NCBI RefSeq assembly: GCF_947496725.1
Contig: NZ_CANMDS010000003.1
Coordinates: 310,001-374,000 of the forward strand
From: an uncultured Dokdonia sp.
Lineage (GTDB): Bacteria > Bacteroidota > Bacteroidia > Flavobacteriales > Flavobacteriaceae
Length of the DNA stretch: 64,000 nt
Reading direction: 5' to 3'
Both the position numbers and the translations under genes were made by a program. Below the pieces are notes generated by a model that was not told the origin of the DNA, searched no databases, and worked only from the letters and a program-made list of their open reading frames with translations. This document shows, one piece after another, positions 42,415 to 51,900 of this stretch (its first letter is position 1; each line of letters starts with the position of its first letter).

Positions 42415-44916
42415 ATGAAACATACATATCACATACAAGGGATGACCTGTAACGGTTGCCGAAATCACGTAGAGCAGACACTTTCTAAAGTCGAAGGTGT
42501 AACTAATGCGGTTGTCAATCTCGAAAAGGCCGAAGCGACCATAGAAATGGAATCTCATATTGCCATCGATAAATTTCAAGAAGCGCTGAAAGCTGATGGT
42601 GGACGGTATAGCATCCATAAAAATGGGGAACATCATCACATCAACGATAAGAAGAAAGTTGAGAAACCCAAAGAAAAAGGTACAGGAACATTCTATTGCC
42701 CGATGCATTGTGAAGGCGACAAGACTTACGATAAGCCTGGCGATTGTCCTGTTTGCGGAATGGATTTGGTTGAAGAAGTTAATCTTTCTGCAACCACATC
42801 AGAACAATGGACGTGTCCTATGCACCCAGAAGTCATAAAGGACGAGTCTGGTAGTTGCCCTATATGCGGTATGGATTTAGTACCGATGGAACCTGATTTG
42901 TCCGCAGAGGAAAAGAGCTATAAAAAACTACTGAAGAAATTTTGGATTGCCGTAGCCTTTACATTGCCCATTTTTATAATTGCAATGAGCGAGATGATTC
43001 CTAAAAATCCTTTGTACGATGTTTTAGAGCTAAAATACTGGAACTGGATTCAGTTTGCACTTTCCATTCCTGTGGTTTTCTATGCCACTTGGATGTTCTT
43101 TGAACGTGCCTATCGCAGTATAATAACGTGGAACCTTAATATGTTTACGCTCATCGGCATTGGTGCAGGTGTAGCTTGGCTTTTTAGTGTATTCGGGATG
43201 CTCGTTCCCGACTTTTTTCCTGACCAATTTAAGACCGAAGCGGGAACGGTTCACGTTTATTTTGAAGCGGCAACAGTCATTCTAACTTTGGTACTACTTG
43301 GTCAAATGCTTGAAGCTCGTGCACATAGCAAGACTAATTCAGCGGTCAAGGAACTTTTAAAATTAGCACCTAATAAGGCTGTAAAGGTCGTAAATGGTGA
43401 AGAGCAGGAAGTAGCCATCGATAAAATTGAATTAAATGATATTTTGCGTGTAAAGCCTGGCGATAAAATTCCTGTGGATGGTGTAATAACCGAAGGTGAA
43501 ACTTCCATCGACGAATCGATGATTACGGGCGAACCTATTCCCGTAAACAAATCAGTAGATGATAAAGTAAGTAGCGGAACAATCAATGGTAACCAATCCT
43601 TTTTGATGAAAGCCGAAAAGGTAGGCTCTGATACGCTACTCTCACAGATTATACAGATGGTCAATGATGCCAGTCGTAGCCGTGCGCCAATACAGAAATT
43701 AGCAGATACGGTTTCGGGATATTTCGTGCCTGTCGTCGTTATAATCGCTGCCGTAACATTCGGTGTTTGGGCAATTTGGGGGCCAGAACCAGCCTATGTT
43801 TATGCCTTGGTCAATGCAATCGCCGTATTGATTATCGCCTGTCCGTGTGCTTTGGGACTTGCCACACCAATGTCTGTAATGGTGGGTGTCGGCAAAGGCG
43901 CACAAAATGGTGTGCTCATCAAAAATGCCGAAGCACTTGAAAAAATGGATAAGGTTGATACCTTAATCGTGGATAAAACTGGAACTATTACCGAAGGAAA
44001 ACCTACAGTTGAAAAAGTGGGTTCTTTTGATGAAAGCTTTCGCGAAAGCGAAGTGCTACAATACATTGTATCCCTTAATAGCCAAAGTGAACATCCTTTG
44101 GCGGAAGCAACGGTAAAATATGGAAAAGAACAAAGCGCAGAATTTTTAAAAGCTGATAGTTTTAGTGCGGTTACTGGAAAAGGTGTTGAAGGGAAAGTGA
44201 ACGGAAAAGAAGTGGCTTTAGGAAATGCCAAAATGATGGAACAGGCGAATGCCACGCTTACCGAAGTGATGGAAAACGAAGCGCAATCCTATCAAAAGCA
44301 AGGTAAGACAGTTTCCTATCTCGCCATTGATGGTAAAGTTTCTGGTTACGTGGTCATAGGCGATAAAATCAAGGAAACGAGCGCAAAAGCTATCAAGGAT
44401 TTGCAGGATAAGGGAATTGCAGTCATTATGCTTACGGGTGATAATCACGACACCGCAAAAGCTGTTGCAGATGAACTGAACCTTGCAGATTTTCAAGCAA
44501 GTATGCTACCCGAAGACAAGCTTAAGGAAGTCGAGAAATTACAAGAGCAAGGTAAAGTGGTTGCAATGGCAGGTGATGGTATCAATGACGCACCTGCATT
44601 GGCTAAAAGCGATGTAGGTATCGCAATGGGCACGGGAACGGATGTTGCTATCGAGAGTGCTGCCATTACCTTAGTTAAGGGGGATTTGCACGGTATTGTA
44701 AAGGCACGTAATCTTAGTCACGTAGTAATGCGCAATATTAAGCAAAATCTCTTTTTTGCACTTATTTATAACACATTAGGAATACCGATTGCGGCAGGAC
44801 TGCTGTACCCCTTTTTCGGAATACTCTTATCGCCAATGATTGCGGCTTTGGCGATGAGCTTCAGCTCAGTATCAGTAATCGGTAACTCATTACGTCTAAA
44901 AGGTAAAAAAATATAA
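42415..44916 (+). CDS. copA: Cu(I)/Ag(I)-exporting P1B-type ATPase
   Basis: 833 residues. N-terminal HMA domain with C12-NG-C15 (GMTCNGC), two heavy-metal-binding YHS-like zinc-ribbon modules (YCPMHCEGD ... CPVCGMDLV and WTCPMHPE ... CPICGMDLVPM), then the pump: membrane CPC at 476-478, phosphorylation Asp at D520 in DKTGT, HP motif SEHPLAE and GDGINDAPAL. CPC plus MxxS near the last helix marks a copper-type P1B-1 ATPase. It exports cytosolic Cu(I) to the periplasm. A palindrome copy (44036) is read as SFRESE. It is preceded by a stem-loop. Confidence 0.95.
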   Translation: MKHTYHIQGMTCNGCRNHVEQTLSKVEGVTNAVVNLEKAEATIEMESHIAIDKFQEALKADGGRYSIHKNGEHHHINDKKKVEKPKEKGTGTFYCPMHCEGDKTYDKPGDCPVCGMDLVEEVNLSATTSEQWTCPMHPEVIKDESGSCPICGMDLVPMEPDLSAEEKSYKKLLKKFWIAVAFTLPIFIIAMSEMIPKNPLYDVLELKYWNWIQFALSIPVVFYATWMFFERAYRSIITWNLNMFTLIGIGAGVAWLFSVFGMLVPDFFPDQFKTEAGTVHVYFEAATVILTLVLLGQMLEARAHSKTNSAVKELLKLAPNKAVKVVNGEEQEVAIDKIELNDILRVKPGDKIPVDGVITEGETSIDESMITGEPIPVNKSVDDKVSSGTINGNQSFLMKAEKVGSDTLLSQIIQMVNDASRSRAPIQKLADTVSGYFVPVVVIIAAVTFGVWAIWGPEPAYVYALVNAIAVLIIACPCALGLATPMSVMVGVGKGAQNGVLIKNAEALEKMDKVDTLIVDKTGTITEGKPTVEKVGSFDESFRESEVLQYIVSLNSQSEHPLAEATVKYGKEQSAEFLKADSFSAVTGKGVEGKVNGKEVALGNAKMMEQANATLTEVMENEAQSYQKQGKTVSYLAIDGKVSGYVVIGDKIKETSAKAIKDLQDKGIAVIMLTGDNHDTAKAVADELNLADFQASMLPEDKLKEVEKLQEQGKVVAMAGDGINDAPALAKSDVGIAMGTGTDVAIESAAITLVKGDLHGIVKARNLSHVVMRNIKQNLFFALIYNTLGIPIAAGLLYPFFGILLSPMIAALAMSFSSVSVIGNSLRLKGKKI
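44036..44049. repeat. GCTTTCGCGAAAGC palindrome, copy 12
   Basis: In the copper ATPase, read as SFRESE (not AFAKA). Confidence 0.9.
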
Positions 44917-44935
44917 TCTAACTAATTGAATACTT

Positions 44936-45520
44936 ATGAAATACAAAATTTTAATAATCCTATTGTTGGCTGCTGTCATCAGCTGTAAAAATGAAAATAA
45001 GAACAATTCCAAAATAGAGACAGAGCACAATCATACTAAAAGTGAACCTAAACCTGATAATAAAAAAACCCTAAGCCCACATACATCGGCAATGGCAATG
45101 ATAGGCGATGCCCATATTCATATAGATTATTCGTCGCCAGGCGTAAGAAATAGAATCATTTTTGGTGGGTTGCTGGCCTATGACCAAGTCTGGCAGGCTG
45201 GTGCTCATATGGCTACTTGGTTGGAAACAAATAAGGATTTAGAAATTGACGGTAAAGGATTGAAAGCTGGGAAATATGGGTTTTTTGTAATTCCGAATCA
45301 AGAAGAATGGACTGTCATTTTTAACAGGAATTGGAACCAACACGGTAAGGACGACTATACTGAAAACGATGATGTATTAAGATTTAAAGTGACACCTAAA
45401 ATTTCGGAAGAAATCAAGGAACACTTAGAGTATAAAGTAAAAAAAACAACTGAGACTTCAGGAACAATCTCAATGAGTTGGGAAAAATCTACGATTGAAT
45501 TTCCTTTTGAAATAAAGTAA
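44936..45520 (+). CDS. DUF2911 lipoprotein
   Basis: 194 residues. Lipobox AAVISC at about residue 17, a Lys/Asn-rich spacer, then DUF2911: IDYSSPGVRNRIIFGGL, the QVWQAGAHMATWLETNKD segment and KYGFFVIPNQEEWTVIFNRNW. Function unknown; it is part of the copper run, between the ATPase and the PepSY protein, and is probably on the outer or inner membrane face. Confidence 0.88.
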   Translation: MKYKILIILLLAAVISCKNENKNNSKIETEHNHTKSEPKPDNKKTLSPHTSAMAMIGDAHIHIDYSSPGVRNRIIFGGLLAYDQVWQAGAHMATWLETNKDLEIDGKGLKAGKYGFFVIPNQEEWTVIFNRNWNQHGKDDYTENDDVLRFKVTPKISEEIKEHLEYKVKKTTETSGTISMSWEKSTIEFPFEIK

Positions 45521-45521
45521 T

Positions 45522-46229
45522 ATGGTTAACCGAAAAACAGCGAAATGGATTAGAAAAGCGCACCGCTATTTGGGTATTTTTTTAGGTATTCAGTTTCTGA
45601 TGTGGACAATTAGCGGGATGTATTTCAGCTGGACGGACATCGACGAGATACACGGTGACCATTTTAAGAAAGTGGCACCTGTGCAGGCCTCTTTTAATGA
45701 TTTGCTCGGCACATCCCAACTTGCTGCAATAGAACCCGTTCAATCTTTGGAACTACTGGAAATAGCAAATGAACCTTACTACTGGATTAATGAAGCACAG
45801 CTTTATAATGCCAGAACAGGACAAAGGAAAAATGGGATTTCTAAAAAAGAAGCTCAACAAGTTGCAAATAGGTATATGTTGAACGATTTAGAAATAGCGA
45901 AAATTCAATTAGTCGATTCTGTAGGACCACATCACGAATATCGCGGTCGCCCACTTCCAGCCTATGAAATTTCTTATGAGATACCACAAAATTTAAAAGC
46001 CTATGTGGCAGTTGAAAATGGCGCTTTTCAAACGGTAAGACATAGAGACTGGCGCTGGTTTGATTTTCTTTGGATGACCCATACGATGGATTATCAGGGA
46101 AGGGATAATTTCAACACCTTACTATTAAGGGCATTTTCACTTTTGGGATTGATAACCGTCTTAAGCGGTTTCGTTTTGTGGTATATCAGTTCCCCATCAA
46201 TCAGAAAACTAAAAAAGAAAATTAAATAA
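45522..46229 (+). CDS. PepSY-associated membrane protein
   Basis: 235 residues. An N-terminal transmembrane helix with the conserved W-I-R-KAHRYLGIFLGIQFLMWTISG run, a PepSY-type periplasmic domain (about 60-180) and a second membrane helix (about 200-220) before a basic end. Members of this group accompany metal uptake or reduction systems in Bacteroidota. It may be a ferric/cupric reductase-type partner. One base separates it from the DUF2911 gene. Confidence 0.82.
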   Translation: MVNRKTAKWIRKAHRYLGIFLGIQFLMWTISGMYFSWTDIDEIHGDHFKKVAPVQASFNDLLGTSQLAAIEPVQSLELLEIANEPYYWINEAQLYNARTGQRKNGISKKEAQQVANRYMLNDLEIAKIQLVDSVGPHHEYRGRPLPAYEISYEIPQNLKAYVAVENGAFQTVRHRDWRWFDFLWMTHTMDYQGRDNFNTLLLRAFSLLGLITVLSGFVLWYISSPSIRKLKKKIK

Positions 46230-46253
46230 TTAGTAACAAAAAAACCAAAAATT

Positions 46254-46745
46254 ATGAATGCAAACGAACACACAAATTCAGGAAAATCAAAAAATCATTA
46301 TACACGTTTTGTAGCGATGCTTGCTTGCTCTTTTGTAGCAATGTACATTACTATGTATTTAAACACCTATGAATGGGACCACGTTTGGTTTAGCCTAACG
46401 AGATTTTATATGGTCTGCCTTGGTATCGCTGCAATGGCCATCATTATGTTTGTGGCAATGCGTGGTATGTACCAAAATAAAAAGAAGAATATCGCCATAG
46501 TCTTGGGAAGTATCGTTCTCTTTGTAGGTGCATTGGGACTTGTACGTGACCAAAAGTCAACCGTAGGCGATGTACTCTGGATGAAAGCAATGATACCACA
46601 CCACTCAATAGCAATATTAACAAGTGAACGTGCCAATATTAAAGACCCAGAAGTTAAGAAACTGGCAGAAGATATTATTAAGGCACAACGACGAGAAATT
46701 GCCGAAATGAAAGAAATGATTGAACGTTTAGAAAACGAAAAATAA
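46254..46745 (+). CDS. DUF305 membrane protein
   Basis: 163 residues. Three transmembrane helices (about 20-105), then a DUF305-type helical segment with MKAMIPHHSIAILTSERA and a long charged helix (KLAEDIIKAQRREIAEMKEMIERLE). The DUF305 His pair and Met residues are typical copper-associated ligands. Function not established; adjacent to the adaptor gene. Confidence 0.82.
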   Translation: MNANEHTNSGKSKNHYTRFVAMLACSFVAMYITMYLNTYEWDHVWFSLTRFYMVCLGIAAMAIIMFVAMRGMYQNKKKNIAIVLGSIVLFVGALGLVRDQKSTVGDVLWMKAMIPHHSIAILTSERANIKDPEVKKLAEDIIKAQRREIAEMKEMIERLENEK

Positions 46746-46749
46746 GATT

Positions 46750-48477
46750 ATGAATAAGAACATTTTATATATAGCAATAGCCGTAATCGTAGGTTTGGGC
46801 GCAGGCTGGCTCATTTTTGGAAATGGGTCAAGTGATTCAAATAAGAATATGTCTGAAATGTCAGAACACGACCATTCTGGTAAAACCGAAGACCAAATGT
46901 GGACGTGTTCAATGCACCCACAGATAATGCAACCCGAAGCTGGCGATTGCCCTATATGTGGAATGGACTTGATTCCTGCCGAATCAAGTGCTGAAGGACT
47001 CGCATTGAACGAGATTAAAATGACCGAAAACGCAATGGCGTTGGCAAATATCCAGACCATTATCGTAGGTAATACACAATTCAGCGATGATGACGGTATG
47101 ATATCCCTTTCGGGAAAAATTGCGCAAAATGAAGAAAACAATACCGTGCAAGCCAGTTATTTTAAGGGAAGGATTGAGCGACTTAATGTTAATTATGACG
47201 GTCAGCAAGTAAACCGTGGTCAGTTACTGGCAACCATTTACGCACCAGACCTTGTAGCGGCACAGCAAGAATTAATTACCGCAGCATCGCTTAAAACATC
47301 GCAACCAGCGTTATACAAAGCTGTGCGCAATAAACTAATAAATTGGAAACTTTCGGACTCACAAATTAATTCTATTGAAGAAAGTGGAACGGTACGTGAG
47401 AACTTTCCGATTTATGCAACTGTTTCAGGAACGGTTTCAGAAGTAATGGCAGCACAAGGCGATTATGTTAATCAAGGACAGCCTATTGTCAAGTTGAGCA
47501 ATCTTAATTCGGTTTGGGCAGAATTTGATGCCTATGAAAATCAGATAGCACAATTCAAAGTTGGGCAAAAAATCAACATTACGACCAATGCCTATCCCAA
47601 TAAGGAATTTGAAGGAACTATCTCTTTCATCGACCCTATGCTTAACAATGCCACACGTACAGTAACGGTGCGTGCAACCTTACAAAATCGAAACGACCTA
47701 TTTAAGCCAGGAATGTTTGTGTCTGGAAAAGTGAAAGGCGCAACACAAACTATGGAAAACACCCTTTCTGTTCCAGCAAGTGCTGTACTATGGACTGGCG
47801 AGCGTTCATTGGTATACGTAAAAACCAATCCTAATGAACCTGTTTTTGAAATGCGTGAAGTTACCTTGGGCAATCGCTCTGGTGAGAATTACCAAGTATC
47901 AGCTGGACTGAATAATGGCGATGAAATAGTAACTAATGGAACGTTTACAGTAGATGCAGCTGCGCAATTGCAGGGTAAGAAATCGATGATGAATCAGCAG
48001 ATGATGCAGGACGAATCAGCTATGATGGGCGATATGGAAATGAGTTTCAGTAATGCGTTTAGTTCTGACTTTAGTGAAGCATTACCGTCGTATCTCAAAA
48101 TGAAAGACGCTTTAGTGGCAAGCGATGCTGGTCAGGTTTCCGTTTTTGCGAAAGCGACAACAGAAAAATTAAAAACAATATCGACAGAAGGTTTAGGCAA
48201 GATGGAAAAACAACACCTAACCAAAAGTATAGAGATGCTGGATGCCATCGCAAACAATGATATTTTGGAAAATCAGCGTTCTCACTTCGTCATCCTAAAC
48301 GAGAATATCGTGCCTATTGCTATGAGTATTCAAAATTTAAACAATTATTTCATCCAAAAATGCCCGATGGCAAACAACAATAAAGGTGCAGTTTGGTTAA
48401 GTACTGAAGAAGAAATAAAAAACCCCTACTATGGTGATGCAATGTTAACCTGTGGTAGTGTGATTGAGTCATTGTAA
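46750..48477 (+). CDS. cusB: CusB-type periplasmic adaptor with DUF3347 tail
   Basis: 575 residues. Membrane anchor (about 5-22), a heavy-metal-binding zinc-ribbon module (WTCSMHPQIM ... CPICGMDLIP, about 50-77), then adaptor domains: barrel-sandwich and hairpin (about 120-240) and beta-barrel (about 240-400), and a DUF3347 domain as C-terminus (about 440-575) ending NPYYGDAMLTCG. It should link the CusA pump to the TolC-like channel, yet lies nine genes from cusA-cusC. A degraded palindrome (TTTTTGCGAAAGC) lies near 48140. Confidence 0.9.
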   Translation: MNKNILYIAIAVIVGLGAGWLIFGNGSSDSNKNMSEMSEHDHSGKTEDQMWTCSMHPQIMQPEAGDCPICGMDLIPAESSAEGLALNEIKMTENAMALANIQTIIVGNTQFSDDDGMISLSGKIAQNEENNTVQASYFKGRIERLNVNYDGQQVNRGQLLATIYAPDLVAAQQELITAASLKTSQPALYKAVRNKLINWKLSDSQINSIEESGTVRENFPIYATVSGTVSEVMAAQGDYVNQGQPIVKLSNLNSVWAEFDAYENQIAQFKVGQKINITTNAYPNKEFEGTISFIDPMLNNATRTVTVRATLQNRNDLFKPGMFVSGKVKGATQTMENTLSVPASAVLWTGERSLVYVKTNPNEPVFEMREVTLGNRSGENYQVSAGLNNGDEIVTNGTFTVDAAAQLQGKKSMMNQQMMQDESAMMGDMEMSFSNAFSSDFSEALPSYLKMKDALVASDAGQVSVFAKATTEKLKTISTEGLGKMEKQHLTKSIEMLDAIANNDILENQRSHFVILNENIVPIAMSIQNLNNYFIQKCPMANNNKGAVWLSTEEEIKNPYYGDAMLTCGSVIESL

Positions 48478-48485
48478 TAATCATT

Positions 48486-48500
48486 TGCAACACAGTTGCA
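48486..48500. promoter_or_regulatory. TGCAAC-ACA-GTTGCA operator-like palindrome
   Basis: Perfect 6-3-6 palindrome overlapping the expected -33 region of the promoter at 48513-48520. Candidate site for the Fur-family regulator encoded at 54530 in the same module. Confidence 0.6.
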
Positions 48501-48512
48501 CCAAAATATTTT

Positions 48513-48520
48513 TATCTTTG
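48513..48520 (+). promoter_or_regulatory. -7 box (TATCTTTG) of the second metal module
   Basis: TAnnTTTG five bases before the GTG at 48525; a TTG at 48496-48498 is at the right distance for the -33 element. Confidence 0.65.
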
Positions 48521-48524
48521 TAAT

Positions 48525-48836
48525 GTGAAACTATTTACAATCATACTTTCCATTTATTTCTTGGCGCTCAACTTTGCGCCTTGTGCTGATACAGTAGTCG
48601 ATAGTGATGATACGCAAATTGAATATTCACTAACGGCAGATGCAGACCACGAACACAGCGATAACGACTTATGTTCGCCTTTTTGCCAATGTCATTGCTG
48701 CCACGTTCACACGATAAATTTTGGGTTGGTTGCGTTTCAACCGCTACAGCCTGCTATTCCTCACGAATTCTTTGCCCATTTCGATAATCTTGGCAAAGAC
48801 ATTCCACATTCCCTTTTACAACCCCCTCGGGTATAA
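48525..48836 (+). CDS. DUF6660-like small exported Cys/His protein
   Basis: 103 residues from a GTG at 48525. Signal peptide (about 1-20), acidic part, then LCSPFCQCHCCHVH, a dense Cys/His cluster near residue 50, and a Pro-rich tail. It resembles the Bacteroidota small-protein family seen before metal pumps, in parallel to 32297 here. Likely metal-binding in the periplasm; no direct evidence. The gene's promoter carries an operator-like palindrome. Confidence 0.72.
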   Translation: MKLFTIILSIYFLALNFAPCADTVVDSDDTQIEYSLTADADHEHSDNDLCSPFCQCHCCHVHTINFGLVAFQPLQPAIPHEFFAHFDNLGKDIPHSLLQPPRV

Positions 48837-48904
48837 TTCAGTTTTCATAGGATAACTATATCCTGTTCTGACGTTTCTATGTTTTTAGATTCGTCAAAAT
48901 CGTG

Positions 48905-48923
48905 CATTGCATTTTTTGCAATG
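48905..48923. promoter_or_regulatory. CATTGCA-TTTTT-TGCAATG palindrome before the CzcA-TolC gene
   Basis: Perfect 7-5-7 inverted repeat, 38 bases before the ATG at 48962; shares ATTTTTTGCAA with the site before cusA (32781-32791). Confidence 0.6.
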
Positions 48924-48961
48924 TACCTAAAGAGAATTTAAACTGAATTAATACCCTATTT

Positions 48962-51900
48962 ATGATTAATAAAATCATTGATTTTTCAATCAATAACAAA
49001 TTTATTATTGGGCTACTCACACTTGCATTAATAGGTGCTGGTATTTATAGTATGACCCAAGTTCCCATTGATGCCGTACCCGATATTACAAATAATCAAG
49101 TACAAGTTATTACGCAATCGCCCAATCTGGGGACAGAAGATATTGAGCAATTTGTAACCTATCCCGTCGAAGTGGCTATGAGCAATCTGCCCAACGTTAA
49201 AGAAATCCGTTCGATTTCTCGTTTTGGGCTTTCTGTTGTAACCATTGTATTTTATGATGATGTAGGAACGTATTTGCCCAGACAACTCGTTGCCGAAAAA
49301 CTGACAGAAGTACAGGAACAAATACCAATGGGCTTCGGCAAACCTTCTATGGGACCTATCTCAACAGGGTTGGGCGAAATTTATCAATACACCCTTGAAG
49401 TTGATAAAGAACACCAAGGCGAGTATTCATCCACGGAACTGCGAACGATTCAAGACTGGATTGTCCGTAGGCAGATGGCTATGGTAACTGGGGTGGTCGA
49501 AGTAAATGCCTTTGGTGGAAACAAAAAGCAGTACGAAGTATCTGTTGACCCTGATGAACTTCGCGCCATTGGTATCACGATTTCGGATGTGTTTTCCGCT
49601 TTGGAAAATAACAACCAGAATACTGGCGGTGCCTATATTGAACGTAACCATCAAGCCAATTTCATACGTGGCGAAGGTTTGGCGAGAACCGTTTCGGATA
49701 TCGAAAATATGGTTGTCAAAACTGTCAACGGCATTCCCATTAAAATAAAGGATGTAGGTAACGTTACTATGGGAAGTGCCGTGCGCTATGGTGCGCTGAC
49801 TAAAGATGGAAAGGGCGAAGCCGTGGGTGGAATGATTTTGATGCTGAAAGGGGCTAATAGCAACGAAGTAATTAAAAATGTTACCCAAAGGATGGAACAG
49901 ATTCAGCAATCCCTTCCAGATGGGGTAAGCATTAAACCCTTCCTTGACCGTAGCGAATTGATTGCGGAAACCACGGGAACAGTAACCGGAAATCTTTTGG
50001 AAGGTGGTCTCATTGTAATTTTTGTCTTGGTGTTACTTTTGGGTAATTGGCGTGGCGGTCTAATCGTTGCATCCACCATTCCCCTTTCCTTATTGTTCGC
50101 TTTTATTTTGATGTACGTTTTTGACGTATGGGCTAACTTAATGAGTTTAGGGGCTATCGATTTCGGTATCATCGTAGATGGTGCAGTCATCATTGTGGAA
50201 AGTACCGTTTTCTTAATGTACTCTTATGTAGTGAAAAAGAAAGCTGTAAGTTCTGAAACACGAGATGAAATCGCAGCGAAGTCATCAAAAAAGATGATGA
50301 ATGCCGCTTTTTTTGGTCAGCTCATCATTCTTATTGTCTTTCTTCCTATTCTGGCTCTCGAAGGTGTCGAGGGCAAGATGTTCCAGCCTATGGCGCTGAC
50401 CTTCATCTTTGCGATGATTGGGGCAATGCTACTTTGTCTGACTTACGTGCCAATGATTTCAGCTCTTTTCCTAAGACCACCAAAATCTGAAAAACAGTCT
50501 TATGGCGATAAGTTTGTGCATTGGGTTGAGCGAAAGTATGAGCCGCTACTGACTAAATCACTTGTCAGAGGGAAAGTGATTATCGGCATTGCCGTTGCAC
50601 TTTTTGTAGTTGCTATTTTTGCCTTTACCAGAATGGGCGGCGAATTCATACCACAATTGGACGAAGGCGATATTGCTTTCCACGCCATTTTAAAGCCTGG
50701 CAGTTCTCTTACTGAGACCATTGAGACCACGACAAAAATCGAGCGTATCGTAAAAGCGGAATTTCCAGAAGTAGAAACTATCATCAGCCGTATCGGTGTA
50801 GCAGATGTGCCTACCGACCCGATGCCGATGGATATTGCCGATGTATTCGTTATCCTTAAACCAAGCGATGAGTGGACATCCGCTGAGAGTAAGGATGAAC
50901 TGTTGGAAAAAATGAAGGATGCCATTAGCATAGTTCCCGGTGTTAATTTTGAGTTTACACAACCTATCGAGATGCGATTCAACGAATTGCTTACAGGCGT
51001 TCGTGAAGATGTCGCTATCAAGTTGTTCGGGGAAGATTTGGATATACTCGCAAGTAAGGCCGAGGAAATGGGCAAAATCATAGCGACCGTTCCCGGTGTT
51101 GCAGATATGAAAGTAGAGGCAACCGATGGCCTTCCGCAAATTACGGTTAACTATAATCGAAACAAGCTCGCGCAATACGGACTGGAAATTAACCAGCTCA
51201 ATAGTGTGTTACAAGCAGCGTTTGCAGGTGGAAAAGCAGGTGTTATTTTCGAGGGCGAAAAGCGGTTCGATTTGGTTGTTCGCCTACAAAAAGAAAATCG
51301 GGAAAGTATTGCCGATATCCAAAACCTGTTCATAAATCTTCCTAATGGTTCGCAAATCCCACTTCGGGAAATCGCGGACGTGAGCTACGAATCCGGTCCA
51401 ATGCAAATAAGCCGTGATAATACAAATCGCAGAACATACGTAGGTATCAACATTCGTGACCGTGATGTCAAATCTGTTGTCGAAGAAATTCAAGCAAAAT
51501 TGGATACCCAATTCGACCTTCCCCCAGGATATTATATTCGTTATGGTGGTGCATTCGAGAATCTCGAACGTGCCAGTAATCGGTTGCAAACTGTTGTCCC
51601 AATTGCTTTGATACTAATCTTTATCCTGATTTATTTCGCATTAAAATCTTTTCCGCAGACCTTAATGATTTATCTGGCCATACCAATGGCGACCATAGGC
51701 GGTGTGTTCGCCCTATGGCTTCGGGATATGCCTTTTAGCATTTCCGCAGGGGTAGGTTTCATTGTGCTATTCGGGGTAGCGGTACTTAACGGATTAGTAA
51801 TGATAAGTGGACTAAACGAGCTGAAAGAAGAAGGCGTTACCGACTTAAGACAGCGAATTATAGAAGGTACTAAACGTAGAATTCGTCCTATTATGCTAAC

